The notes beneath the pieces were generated by a model. That model did no database searches. It saw only the letters and a list, made by a program, of their open reading frames with translations, and was not told the origin of the DNA. A DNA stretch of 59,452 nt. Origin: Lachnospiraceae bacterium. Lineage in GTDB: Bacteria; Bacillota; Clostridia; Lachnospirales; Lachnospiraceae. Shown here in pieces: positions 1 to 8,320 of the stretch (position 1 is the stretch's first letter; every line of letters begins with the position of its first letter). A program made the translations under genes and the position numbers. The stretch covers positions 1 to 59,452 of the forward strand of contig JAAWAR010000032.1 of NCBI GenBank assembly GCA_022792295.1. Reading direction: 5' to 3'.

Positions 1-1257
1 CATCCTGGTTTGGTTCTTCTCCTCAATTCCTACGGAACCGGTGTGTTCCCATCCCTCAAACTCCAGGCCGAACTGCCCGTTGTAGACACAGTTGTTTACA
101 TAATTTCTGTATACCCAAAGCCCATAGCCCATCGTCGTCTTCTTAAGAATCGGAGCCGACTGACGGACAAAGGCCTCTACCTCCTCCTCGAAGATCTTCG
201 TATTCTGTGCGACCGACTCGGTGCTGTCCATAAAGAGGAACTGCTCCATATAAAATTTTTTCCCGCTCTGCTCATACAGCCGCCCAAGATTTCTCTCCAT
301 ATCTGCAAGTGCCTCGGCCGCCGTAATTCGATCTCCCTCATTGCGCCGCCCCATCGAAACACTGTACATAAGCGCCGAATAGTCCGCGCCTTCACAGGGG
401 TATGTCACACTGTGTGAGTAAAACTCAAAACTCCCGTCTGCATTATAGATTTTGTCCGCGTCGGCACGCACCTCCATTGAAAGGCCCGGGAATACCTCCT
501 GCGATACACGGAGAAGCTCCATGAGCGCATGATCGTAAAACTCGTAAAACAGCTCCGCTGACAGCCTGTCCTGATACGGGATATAGACCTGGGAAAAGTC
601 TGAAAAATCCTCTCTGTAGCGGCGGCTTACCTCCTCGAGCGTATAGTGTTTTCTGAGATAGTCCGTGTACCCGCAACGCTCCGCCTGGCGGATCCGGCTG
701 GACGTGGTCAAATCCTGGTTCATTTTATAAGAAAACTCCCAGAAATCCTCCCAGGTCAGAAATGCGCTGTGAAAGTTTTCATGCTCTCTGACGGTCTCAT
801 ACAATCGTTCACAGTAGCGCAGCCAGGCGTTGCGGTCATTCCGGTCCCGCATGAAAATATCCTCAAAGCGCTCCGGCAGCTTGGCGGCTCCGTAATAATC
901 CCAGCTATAACCGATCCGAAGTGTCACCCACAAGCCATGCTCCTCGGCACGGGAAATCACCTCATTCAGACGGGCAAACGCCGTCTCGTTGAAAAGCTCC
1001 GAGCTCGTATCCGGCTGAAACTGTCTCCAGGGCACCACGAGGATAATGCTGTTAAAGCCATCCGCCGCGATCCGCTCCATGTTCGCTCCTATGTCCTTGT
1101 CCTCGCTGCCCCAGTAATTGATTGGCCACTCATCACCAAAATATGTCACGGATTTTAAATATGTTGGAGCTTCGGCCGCCGCTGTTTCCAGCCTATGCGG
1201 CCCAATCATTAAAATTCCCGTCAGGAGGGCTATCAGCAATCTCCTCTTATGTTCCAT
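1..1257 (-). CDS. Secreted glycoside hydrolase-like protein, 3' end outside window
   Basis: The frame is open from an ATG at 1257 to the left edge, giving 419 codons with no stop. The N-terminus looks like a signal peptide (basic MEHKRR, a hydrophobic stretch, then AAAEAP), so the protein is probably exported. The rest resembles a clan GH-A (TIM-barrel) glycosidase: a 'TWEDFWEF' segment near residue 175 and an 'FYMEQF' segment near residue 340 are placed like the acid/base and nucleophile glutamates of beta-strands 4 and 7. The substrate cannot be read from the sequence. A family such as GH5, GH35, GH42 or an unclassified cellulase-like group is possible. It has its own promoter and diverges from the DUF2975 gene. 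Confidence 0.7.
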   Translation of the reverse strand, partial: MEHKRRLLIALLTGILMIGPHRLETAAAEAPTYLKSVTYFGDEWPINYWGSEDKDIGANMERIAADGFNSIILVVPWRQFQPDTSSELFNETAFARLNEVISRAEEHGLWVTLRIGYSWDYYGAAKLPERFEDIFMRDRNDRNAWLRYCERLYETVREHENFHSAFLTWEDFWEFSYKMNQDLTTSSRIRQAERCGYTDYLRKHYTLEEVSRRYREDFSDFSQVYIPYQDRLSAELFYEFYDHALMELLRVSQEVFPGLSMEVRADADKIYNADGSFEFYSHSVTYPCEGADYSALMYSVSMGRRNEGDRITAAEALADMERNLGRLYEQSGKKFYMEQFLFMDSTESVAQNTKIFEEEVEAFVRQSAPILKKTTMGYGLWVYRNYVNNCVYNGQFGLEFEGWEHTGSVGIEEKNQTRM

Positions 1258-1292
1258 ATTCGTTTCTGTCCTTATCTGTAAATATTGTTTCT

Positions 1293-1321
1293 ATCGTACC
1301 ATCCTTTTCTGGCTTTTGCAA
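1293..1321 (-). promoter_or_regulatory. Sigma-A-type promoter of the glycosidase gene
   Basis: On the minus strand, -35 TTGCAA (1316-1321) and -10 TACGAT (1293-1298) are separated by exactly 17 bp, upstream of the ATG at 1257. Confidence 0.55.
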
Positions 1322-1339
1322 GTTTCGACTTTTTCCATT

Positions 1340-1358
1340 TTTATCGAAAAACGATAAA
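1340..1358. promoter_or_regulatory. Inverted repeat between divergent promoters, candidate operator
   Basis: Perfect 7-bp arms TTTATCG and CGATAAA flank AAAAA. The repeat lies 6 bp upstream of the -35 of the DUF2975 promoter and about 18 bp upstream of the -35 of the divergent glycosidase promoter, so a dimeric regulator bound here could act on both. The XRE protein at 1901 is an obvious but untested candidate. Confidence 0.45.
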
Positions 1359-1364
1359 TTTTTA

Positions 1365-1393
1365 TTGACATTCATTTTCTCATGCGATATGAT
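1365..1393 (+). promoter_or_regulatory. Sigma-A-type promoter of the DUF2975 operon
   Basis: A consensus -35 TTGACA (1365-1370) is followed after 17 bp by -10 TATGAT (1388-1393). Transcription would start near 1400, about 33 nt ahead of the ATG at 1433. Confidence 0.7.
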
Positions 1394-1432
1394 GTCTCTA
1401 ACCAACCATACTCACATGACGGAGGTCTCTCT

Positions 1433-1885
1433 ATGAACTGGTCAAACCGCAAATCTGTTCTTTTGACAAAGGCATGTATCTGGCTTTTCATCGCAGGTTA
1501 TCTGCTGGTCTTGCTTTTCTGTCCGCTTTTGATGCGTAATTTTGTCCGCTTCAGCTATACAGCGTCCAGAATCGACTATCATCTTTTTCTCGTGACTATC
1601 TATGCCTGCGCCCTGCCTATCGGCGTGATCCTTTTTCTTTTAAACAGGCTCATCGCCGCGATTGGCTGCGGCAGGATCTTTACATCCGAAAATATTCTCC
1701 GGTTGCGTCTCATCTCCTGGATGTGCGGAATCACCGGGCTTTTGTGTCTTTTTTCCATGCTCTACTACCTGTTCTGGGGCATCATCGGCGGATGTATGGT
1801 CTTCATGTGCCTCCTGATCCGCGTGATCAAAAATGTGTTTGTCCGTGCAAAGGAACTGAAGGATGAAAATGATTTTACCATTTAG
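1433..1885 (+). CDS. DUF2975 family membrane protein
   Basis: This 150-residue protein has four hydrophobic segments (roughly residues 10-32, 45-70, 88-112 and 115-138), the layout of DUF2975. The ATG at 1433 is chosen because GGAGG lies 7 nt upstream; an in-frame ATG at 1382 overlaps the promoter and is unlikely. In Bacillota, DUF2975 genes usually sit directly before a short XRE-type regulator, as here (gap 15 bp). The function is unknown; a membrane partner or sensor of the adjacent HTH protein is a guess from the conserved pairing. Confidence 0.8.
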   Translation: MNWSNRKSVLLTKACIWLFIAGYLLVLLFCPLLMRNFVRFSYTASRIDYHLFLVTIYACALPIGVILFLLNRLIAAIGCGRIFTSENILRLRLISWMCGITGLLCLFSMLYYLFWGIIGGCMVFMCLLIRVIKNVFVRAKELKDENDFTI

Positions 1886-1900
1886 AGAGGAGACTTTTCC

Positions 1901-2110
1901 ATGCCGATTCTTGTGAATCTTGACGTTGTAATGGCAAAGCGGAAAATCTCCGCCGGAGAGCTGGCCGAACGTGTGGGCATCACACCGGCCAATCTGTCCA
2001 TTTTAAAAAATAATAAGGCCAAAGCCGTCCGTTTCTCGACACTTGAAGCCCTCTGCCGGGCACTTGACTGCCAGCCGGGAGACATTTTGGAATTCATAAG
2101 GGAGGAGTAA
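1901..2110 (+). CDS. XRE/Cro-type HTH regulator (YozG-like)
   Basis: This 69-residue protein is essentially a single helix-turn-helix domain. 'ISAGELAERVGITPANLSIL' is the HTH core, followed by the 'ALCRALDCQPGDILE' closing helix typical of the YozG-like Cro/C1 group (HTH_26). It follows the DUF2975 gene by 15 bp with AGAGAGGAG as ribosome-binding site, so the two are very probably co-transcribed. It likely binds DNA as a dimer. The inverted repeat at 1340-1358 ahead of its own operon is a plausible operator, which would make the module autoregulated. Confidence 0.9.
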   Translation: MPILVNLDVVMAKRKISAGELAERVGITPANLSILKNNKAKAVRFSTLEALCRALDCQPGDILEFIREE

Positions 2111-2262
2111 CCGTTCCGTGCCCTCACAGTTATAAGCAAAAATCCATTGAAAATCGCCCGAGACGGTCCCGCTGCAAATGGCGCTTGGAAAGGAGCGGCC
2201 GAAACGGGAGTGCAGAAGACTCTGCGCAGACTTTCTGAACAATTACAAGGAGGAACCATAAT

Positions 2263-3855
2263 ATGACAGACCCCATTTCAACAAATCCGCCAAAAGAAGC
2301 CGTACAATCGCAGGATCCCTACGGCACTCAGCCAAAGAATCCCCCAGCTGCTAAGCAGACAGCATCTCCGTTTCCTGCCCTGCCCCCGGCCGACTCATTT
2401 GGCAAATACGGCCTCATCTGCCTCATGTTCGGCCTTTTTTATACCTTCTGCTTTTACAAAAACCCGCATGGCATCACTTGGCCGCTTTTTACAGCCGTTG
2501 GTTTTGCCCTTTTATGCTCCCTGTTTAAGCGTCTCAAAATAGCCGTAAAAAAAGACTCCTGCTTTTTAGTAGGCGCCTCTTTTCTCCTGAGTCTGTCTAT
2601 GTGTCTGACCGCCAGCCCGGTTTTACACTTTTATAACCGACTCGGCCTCTTTTTGCTGCTTATAGTCTTCCTGATTCATCAGCTTTATGATGACCTGGAG
2701 TGGAATATCGGGAAATATATGGCTTCAATCCTTCAATATACAGTCTCGGTCGTCATGGCATTTCCGATTCCTTTTTGCCACACAATCCGGTATATCAAAA
2801 ACAGCCGCAACAGGAAAAACCGAAATTTTCTCCTGATTGCAGCCGGTGTCTGCGCTTCGTTTCCGTTTGTCCTGTTTATCATCGCCCTCTTGGGAGGCGC
2901 GGATGCCGTATTTCTTGAGCTCCTTGTGCGTCTTTTTAAGGTGGTTTTGAATCTGCGTGCTATGTTCCAGCTGCTTTTTGAGACCGTCTTTTTTGCCGCG
3001 GCTCTCTACTGTGTTCTCTGCACCTGCTATATCCGTTCTCTCCCTGCACAAACGCATGACAAGCGGCGCTTCCATCCTCTGACGGCCGTAAGCTTTCTGG
3101 CACTCCCCGCCCTGTTTTACCTGCTGTTTTGCGGGATCCAGATCTTCTATCTGTTTCTTGGTCAGGGAACACTTCCGGCACATATGACCTACGCCGAGTA
3201 TGCCCATCAGGGGTTTTTCCAGCTCGTGTTCGTGGTCTTCATCAATCTTTTTCTTGTGCTCGGCTGCCTCAAATATTTTCGGCCCAGCCGGCTTCTCCAG
3301 CTCGCCCTTGCACTCATAAGCGGCTGCACATACGTCATGATCGCGTCCGCCGCCTACCGGATCCTTCTATACATCGGCTGCTACCGCCTGACCTTTTTAC
3401 GTCTTTTAGTCCTTTGGTTTCTGGCCCTGACTGCCGTATTAATGGCCGGCATCCTCTGCCTGATCTTTAAAGAGCACTTTCCGCTTTGCCGCTACTGTAT
3501 CGTGGTGCTGTCTGTTTTTTATGTCGGCTTCGCCCTTGCAAGACCCGACGCCGTCATCGCACGCTACAATCTCACGGCATCTGGCAGCCTGGATTATGAC
3601 GATCTGGATTATCTGCTTGGGCTCTCATACGATGCCGCTCCCACATTGCAGCGGTATCTGCCCGATTCGGAATATTTAGAACGGCATTATGGAAAAACGC
3701 GCGACGAATTTTTGTATGCGTTCTGCCCATATGAAGGGGAGGACACAAACCGCGCCCTCCCACTTTCCTCTGCCGCACTTACGATCCGCGGCTATAACTT
3801 TTCCATTGCCAAAGCCCTCGAAATTGCAAGAGAGGCCAAAGCTTCGCTTCCCTGA
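2263..3855 (+). CDS. DUF4173 (DUF4153-like) polytopic membrane protein
   Basis: This 530-residue protein has a Pro-rich cytoplasmic N-terminus (about 45 residues), then about ten transmembrane segments, and a soluble C-terminus of about 100 residues. The segment 'YAEYAHQGFFQLVFVVFINL' near residue 310 matches the conserved core of the DUF4173 family. It follows the XRE gene by 152 bp and starts after AAGGAGG. DUF4173 proteins have no established biochemical role. Here the gene closes a DUF2975-XRE-DUF4173 set, which suggests a membrane-stress or envelope function, but this is inference only. Confidence 0.75.
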   Translation: MTDPISTNPPKEAVQSQDPYGTQPKNPPAAKQTASPFPALPPADSFGKYGLICLMFGLFYTFCFYKNPHGITWPLFTAVGFALLCSLFKRLKIAVKKDSCFLVGASFLLSLSMCLTASPVLHFYNRLGLFLLLIVFLIHQLYDDLEWNIGKYMASILQYTVSVVMAFPIPFCHTIRYIKNSRNRKNRNFLLIAAGVCASFPFVLFIIALLGGADAVFLELLVRLFKVVLNLRAMFQLLFETVFFAAALYCVLCTCYIRSLPAQTHDKRRFHPLTAVSFLALPALFYLLFCGIQIFYLFLGQGTLPAHMTYAEYAHQGFFQLVFVVFINLFLVLGCLKYFRPSRLLQLALALISGCTYVMIASAAYRILLYIGCYRLTFLRLLVLWFLALTAVLMAGILCLIFKEHFPLCRYCIVVLSVFYVGFALARPDAVIARYNLTASGSLDYDDLDYLLGLSYDAAPTLQRYLPDSEYLERHYGKTRDEFLYAFCPYEGEDTNRALPLSSAALTIRGYNFSIAKALEIAREAKASLP

Positions 3856-3866
3856 CCGTAACCGGC

Positions 3867-5312
3867 CTACTTAGTCATCCCGATTGCCCTCGGCTTGCAG
3901 CCGTCGGGAATCGGGCAGTGGTATGTATCACCATCCAGGGTTTCCTTCATTTCCTCCCAGGCCGCCTCGATGATAGACGGATCTTCAATCATATCCACCG
4001 CTGTCCCGGCCATAGCTTTCGCCGCCCAGACCAGGCCTTTATGGGCCAGCCCGCTCTTGCCCTGTGAAACAACCTGCCAGGAATGGCCCGGTGTTCCGGC
4101 AGCCCAGGTCATGACATACGCCTGCGCCGTCGGGCAGTTCCAGCTCACGTCTCCCACATCTGTAGAGCCAAACGACATCACGCCGACCGGATCAAACGGA
4201 GTGACAAACCGGTAAAGAGACTCGCCCTTATGGGAAAGTAGCTCCTTTTTCGTCTCCTTATCAAAATTCGCCGCGATCTTCTCCAGCGATTCGAAGCGGC
4301 TCGGGCCTACATTCTCACTGATCCCCTTTGCAAACTCCATCTCCTCGTCCGTATACTCCGGCACGCCGATCTCGACCAGGTTTTCCCAAATCTTTTTTGC
4401 GATTACATGGTTGCTTACGAGATTCGAACATCCTTTTACAAAGTCGATCTCGACCCGTGTCTCGGTCATGTGAGCCGCACCCTCAGCGATCTTATTGACA
4501 CGCTGATAGATTTCCTCAACTTGTTTATTCTTCGGCGCACGGATCAGATAAAGCACCTCCGCATACGGCTGTACCACATTCGGGGAATATCCGCCGGTAT
4601 TCGTAATAGCATAGTGGATCCGCGCTTCGGGAACCACATGCTCGCGCAGGAACTGCACGCCCATATTCATCAGCTCCAGCGCATCCAGCGCGCTTCTGCC
4701 AAGATGCGGCGCTCCGCCTGCATGAGCGCTTGTCCCATAGAACTTATATGCCACCTGGTAATTTGCCAGAGAGCTTCCCGTATCGGCAATCGTCGCGTCC
4801 CACGGATGCCAGGTAACTGCCGCAGAAAGACCGGAGAACACGCCTTCCTTCGCCATAAATGCTTTGCCGGAGCCGCCCTCCTCACCGGGGCAGCCAAAAT
4901 ACACGATCGTTCCCGGCTTTTTGGTCTCCTCCAGATAGCGCTTCATGCCGATCACGGCCGATAAGGAAGCCGTACCCAGCATGTTGTGGCCGCAGCCATG
5001 GCCGGACGCGCCCGAGACAATCGCCTTTTTCTCCAAAAGCCCTGCCTCCTGATTAAGACCCGAAAGCGCATCAAACTCACCCAAGAATCCGATGACAGGC
5101 TTTCCGGAACCGAAAGTTCCTTTAAAGGCTGTCTTGATTCCCGCCAGGTTTTCCTCGACTGTAAAACCCTCCTTGCGCAAAAGATCACAGAGAATCTTTA
5201 CGGATTTTTCCTCTGCAAACGCAGTCTCCGCGCACCCCCAGATCTCGTCGCTTGCCTCAAAGATCTCCGCGGTTTTTCTGTCAATCTCATCCCATGCTGT
5301 CTGTTTTCCCAT
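3867..5312 (-). CDS. M20 family amidohydrolase, AbgB-like
   Basis: This 481-residue M20 metallopeptidase-fold protein has the co-catalytic zinc motif GHGCGHNM (about 104-111) and EEGGSGK (about 144-150), followed by the M20 dimerisation insert. Length and motifs fit the AbgB branch (aminobenzoyl-glutamate utilisation protein B), which cleaves an amide bond to a small amino acid; related enzymes cleave N-acyl amino acids or dipeptide-like substrates. It would act in the cytoplasm. The start follows GGAAAGGAG. It lies downstream of a CapA-like gene and a permease, consistent with import and hydrolysis of an amidated substrate, but p-aminobenzoyl-glutamate itself is not proven. Confidence 0.85.
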   Translation of the reverse strand: MGKQTAWDEIDRKTAEIFEASDEIWGCAETAFAEEKSVKILCDLLRKEGFTVEENLAGIKTAFKGTFGSGKPVIGFLGEFDALSGLNQEAGLLEKKAIVSGASGHGCGHNMLGTASLSAVIGMKRYLEETKKPGTIVYFGCPGEEGGSGKAFMAKEGVFSGLSAAVTWHPWDATIADTGSSLANYQVAYKFYGTSAHAGGAPHLGRSALDALELMNMGVQFLREHVVPEARIHYAITNTGGYSPNVVQPYAEVLYLIRAPKNKQVEEIYQRVNKIAEGAAHMTETRVEIDFVKGCSNLVSNHVIAKKIWENLVEIGVPEYTDEEMEFAKGISENVGPSRFESLEKIAANFDKETKKELLSHKGESLYRFVTPFDPVGVMSFGSTDVGDVSWNCPTAQAYVMTWAAGTPGHSWQVVSQGKSGLAHKGLVWAAKAMAGTAVDMIEDPSIIEAAWEEMKETLDGDTYHCPIPDGCKPRAIGMTK

Positions 5313-5362
5313 AAAAAGCTCCTTTCCCGTTTTAATATTAGACTTATATAACCATCTTAAAG

Positions 5363-5391
5363 ATTATACCATTTTTTCCCGTTATTGCCTA
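5363..5391 (-). promoter_or_regulatory. Promoter of the M20 amidohydrolase gene
   Basis: On the minus strand, TAGGCA (5386-5391), 17 bp, TATAAT (5363-5368). The -10 is perfect and the -35 matches 4 of 6. The gene can therefore be expressed apart from the upstream CapA and permease genes. Confidence 0.55.
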
Positions 5392-5440
5392 GTCGATCGG
5401 AAAAAAAATTTAAGTCTGCCATCGAACGCGGGTACCCCTC

Positions 5441-6742
5441 CTACAGCATAACCTCACCAAGCCCGTCTTCTGTCATACAGATTTTCGTCCCATATGGCTT
5501 GGACATTTCGATCAGCCTCTGCATAAACGGTGCATGTTTCATTGGTCTTGGAAGACCTCCCATCGCCCTGCTCTCACCAAACCCAAGCTCAACCGGCAGC
5601 AGCAAAAGCTTTTCCATTTTTCCGTTTTGGATCTCCCAGTATGGAACAACTGTTTCAAATGCCCTCCTGTCCGTCTGCAGTCCCCGCTTAAATCCGTTTG
5701 AGCGTGTCTCAAACAGCCGCCGTAGTGCGGAGTCTGAGTTCAAATGGTACATCTTATAAAATTCCTCCGGAGCATAGGGAATATTCTCATTTTCCAGCAT
5801 GAAATCTCCAAGCGAATAGAAGATCGGACAGCCCTTATAGATCTCGATCGGGCGAAGCAGATGCGGTCCATGCCCTACCACTGCATCCGCACCGCAGTCG
5901 ATACATCTGTGACAGAATTCAACCAGAAAATCATCCGGTGTCTCCTTCTCTGTCCCCTGCAGTTCATGAGAATGAATCGCAACCATGATGTAATCCGCCT
6001 GGAATTGTGCCTCATAAATTGCTTTCTCGATCCGCTCCATATCCCCTTTATGGACCCGTGTGACCCGCCTGGCCTCGCTTCCTTCTTCAAACTGAAGTTT
6101 TCCCAACACGAAGCGGCCTTCCTCAAGCGAGGGAAGATACCCTTCCGCCCGGCTGATGTCATCAATGGCATTGATGTTTGTAACTTTCGCGATCTCCTTT
6201 ACCATCTCCATCTGTTCTTTTGTGACCTGATAAATTTCCTCATGCCGCAGTCCGTTGACCCCAGGACGCCCGATAAAGCGCCGGGACTGTTCCCCGGCCA
6301 TGGAGGGCGCCTCAAAAGAGGAGGTGGCTGCAATCAAAGCAACCCGGCCTTTCGGTGTATCCAGATAGGCCGGAGCCGCGGCGGCAGACAGGTTTGCACC
6401 GCAGCCGGCATGCGGAAGGCCCTCCTCATTGACCGCCTTAATCGTCTCTAACAGCCCCCAATGCGAAAAATCCAAGGAATGATTGTTGGCAAAGGAAAGA
6501 AGATTAAACCCGTACTCTCTCGCATCCTTAAGAACTGCCGGATCGGCCCGCAGCCACGAGCCGCCTCCGTACTGATTTCCCCAGCCCTCACCGCGATTCA
6601 ATGTCGTTTCCAGGTTAAAATACCGTGCATCTCCTCGTTTAATAAATCCTGCCAGCTCCTCGAATCCTTCATACCCAGCCGGAAGACGCCTCTGAACCAG
6701 CATGTCTCCCGCCGCCGTAAATGCCATTTTTTTTGTATTCAT
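5441..6742 (-). CDS. CapA-like metallophosphatase-fold protein (PGA_cap)
   Basis: This 433-residue protein of the CapA/PgsA family has 'FTAAGDMLVQRR' at the N-terminus, 'SFANNHSLD' near residue 100, 'VAIHSHELQ' near 255, 'VVGHGPHLLRP' near 290 and 'YSLGDFMLEN' near 310. These are the metal-binding motifs of the calcineurin-like CapA fold. In poly-gamma-glutamate systems CapA works with ligase CapB and CapC, neither of which is present here, and there is no signal peptide, so a cytoplasmic role is more likely. It lies 38 bp after the permease gene and upstream of an AbgB-like amidohydrolase, suggesting a role in handling a glutamyl- or amide-containing compound. Confidence 0.8.
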   Translation of the reverse strand: MNTKKMAFTAAGDMLVQRRLPAGYEGFEELAGFIKRGDARYFNLETTLNRGEGWGNQYGGGSWLRADPAVLKDAREYGFNLLSFANNHSLDFSHWGLLETIKAVNEEGLPHAGCGANLSAAAAPAYLDTPKGRVALIAATSSFEAPSMAGEQSRRFIGRPGVNGLRHEEIYQVTKEQMEMVKEIAKVTNINAIDDISRAEGYLPSLEEGRFVLGKLQFEEGSEARRVTRVHKGDMERIEKAIYEAQFQADYIMVAIHSHELQGTEKETPDDFLVEFCHRCIDCGADAVVGHGPHLLRPIEIYKGCPIFYSLGDFMLENENIPYAPEEFYKMYHLNSDSALRRLFETRSNGFKRGLQTDRRAFETVVPYWEIQNGKMEKLLLLPVELGFGESRAMGGLPRPMKHAPFMQRLIEMSKPYGTKICMTEDGLGEVML

Positions 6743-6780
6743 ACCATTCTCCTTTTTTTATTTTTTTATGCCGTTTCCTG

Positions 6781-8112
6781 TTAAGCCGGGAAAAATACCG
6801 GCATGCCAACATATGCCCAAAGTATAATGAACAGGATAGACACCATGGATACGGCCCAGCCGCCCAAAAGCATTGCCTTCAGGCTCTTGCTCCTTGCAAG
6901 CCCCATCGGTGCCAGCATATTGGAGCCCGGATAGATCGAACTGGTAACACGTGAACCGCAGATCAGTGCGATTGCCCATACTTCCATCGGGACTCTTGTA
7001 AGCTCTAAAGCTCCTTTAAACAGATCGTGTGTTACCTGTAACTGTGCCACCGCTCCGCCGTTGATTCCAAAGGAGCCGACCAGTGTCCCGAATACAACGA
7101 CCAGCGCCCTGCTCCCTTCCCCGACAAACCGTAAAAACAGCTCGCCCAATGCTTCAAAGCCGCCGCCATAGCTTACATATTCCATCAATACATTCAGCAA
7201 AAGAAACATAAAGAAGGTCTCTGCCATCGTGGACATGCCGACTGAAAAGCTTTTCATGCTGCTTCCAAGCGATTTTCTTGAGAAAACAGAAATTACAAGC
7301 ATCAGGACGATCATCACAAACACCGTGTATGCGGTCCCCTGTTTGGTAACCAGACTGTAAATCACTAACCCCAGAAAAACCGCCAGAAATGCGAGCGTCG
7401 TCCGTTTCATAACCGGTGTGATCTGCATCGCCTCTTTTTCCCCGTCCGACAGATCATACTGTTCCTCATATTTTGGATCTTTCTGGATATGAAGCGCCAC
7501 GAAATAAATCACGATCAACCAGATAATGCCATAGGGAAGTGCGGCCCAGAGCATCATCCCGCCATATCCGAGCCCTGTTAACGCTAAAAGCGTCACTGTC
7601 GGCCCGCTGAACGGTCCCCAGATAATGCCCGTTTCTCCTGCGCTCTGAAACACGGCGCCGACGGTGGCCGGTTTGATCCCCGCAGCCGCGACGACCGGGA
7701 TCATGATCGGCGCAATGATCGCACAGCCGCCGGCAAGTGTCCCTAAAAGGCCGCACACGAGCACCGTTACGACCATCAAGGCAAGAATTGCGCGTTTTTG
7801 TGTCTTTACTCCGATCCCGTTGATCACCCAGCAAACCAGTGTATGGCTGACACCGCTCTCTGTCATTAACTCCCCCAGACCGGCTCCCATCATGATGATC
7901 AGCCCGATCAATCCGAGTGTGGACCCCAGAGACTGTGTGATCAGACTCCCGAACATGGCGGGGGTCTGCCCGGTGAGAAAGAATCCGACTATACAGGCCA
8001 AAAATACGGCGGCAATACTGCTGAGCCTGGGCATAAACGCCAAAACAATGTAAACGATCATGGGAATCAGTCCCCACAGCGACTGTTCAGGAATACATGC
8101 ATATGGTCCCAT
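6781..8112 (-). CDS. Ion-transporter-superfamily permease (NhaC-like)
   Basis: This 443-residue membrane protein has about 11-12 hydrophobic segments. It looks like the NhaC/CitMHS-like part of the ion transporter superfamily, with re-entrant-type segments rich in small residues such as 'GTLAGGCAIIAPIMIPV' and 'SAGETGIIWGPFSGPTV'. Families of this fold exchange protons or sodium for cations, carboxylates or amino acids, so the substrate cannot be assigned. The start follows AAAGGAGGAG. Transcription of the upstream AraC gene probably ends at 8266-8301, so this gene likely heads a permease-capA unit. The neighbours suggest uptake of an acylated amino acid or similar anion. Confidence 0.65.
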   Translation of the reverse strand: MGPYACIPEQSLWGLIPMIVYIVLAFMPRLSSIAAVFLACIVGFFLTGQTPAMFGSLITQSLGSTLGLIGLIIMMGAGLGELMTESGVSHTLVCWVINGIGVKTQKRAILALMVVTVLVCGLLGTLAGGCAIIAPIMIPVVAAAGIKPATVGAVFQSAGETGIIWGPFSGPTVTLLALTGLGYGGMMLWAALPYGIIWLIVIYFVALHIQKDPKYEEQYDLSDGEKEAMQITPVMKRTTLAFLAVFLGLVIYSLVTKQGTAYTVFVMIVLMLVISVFSRKSLGSSMKSFSVGMSTMAETFFMFLLLNVLMEYVSYGGGFEALGELFLRFVGEGSRALVVVFGTLVGSFGINGGAVAQLQVTHDLFKGALELTRVPMEVWAIALICGSRVTSSIYPGSNMLAPMGLARSKSLKAMLLGGWAVSMVSILFIILWAYVGMPVFFPA

Positions 8113-8265
8113 AAATCTCCTCCTTTGTTTTTTATCCTCAAATCCGGCCGGATTCTTTGGTCCTTTGTTTTTTTATTATATCGAAAAGCCAACGATACAT
8201 ATATGAGTTTTTTCTCCATATCCAGGCTGTCTTTTTTCCTGTTTTCCCCTTTTTTAACCAGGCAG

Positions 8266-8301
8266 CAAAAAGGGACAGGCATTTTTTGCTCTGCCTGTCC
8301 C
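8266..8301 (-). terminator. Rho-independent terminator after the AraC gene
   Basis: On the minus strand a 10-bp stem, GGGACAGGCA with TGCCTGTCCC, is followed by TTTTT, 20 nt beyond the stop codon at 8321. Confidence 0.8.
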
Positions 8302-8320
8302 GAATCGGGAGCCCCCTCCT

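Noticed and set aside
5441..6742. Poly-gamma-glutamate capsule locus suggested by the CapA-like protein
   Set aside because: CapB and CapC ligase components are absent and this CapA-like protein lacks a membrane anchor.
7466..8077. Minus-strand 203-codon frame overlapping the NhaC-like permease
   Set aside because: Charged, His/Arg-rich out-of-frame translation of a clear membrane protein; no ribosome-binding site.
8175..8197. TATCG-N9-CGATA inverted repeat near the permease start as a second copy of the 1340-1358 operator
   Set aside because: Arms are only 5 bp and the spacing differs (9 versus 5 bp), so the resemblance may be chance.
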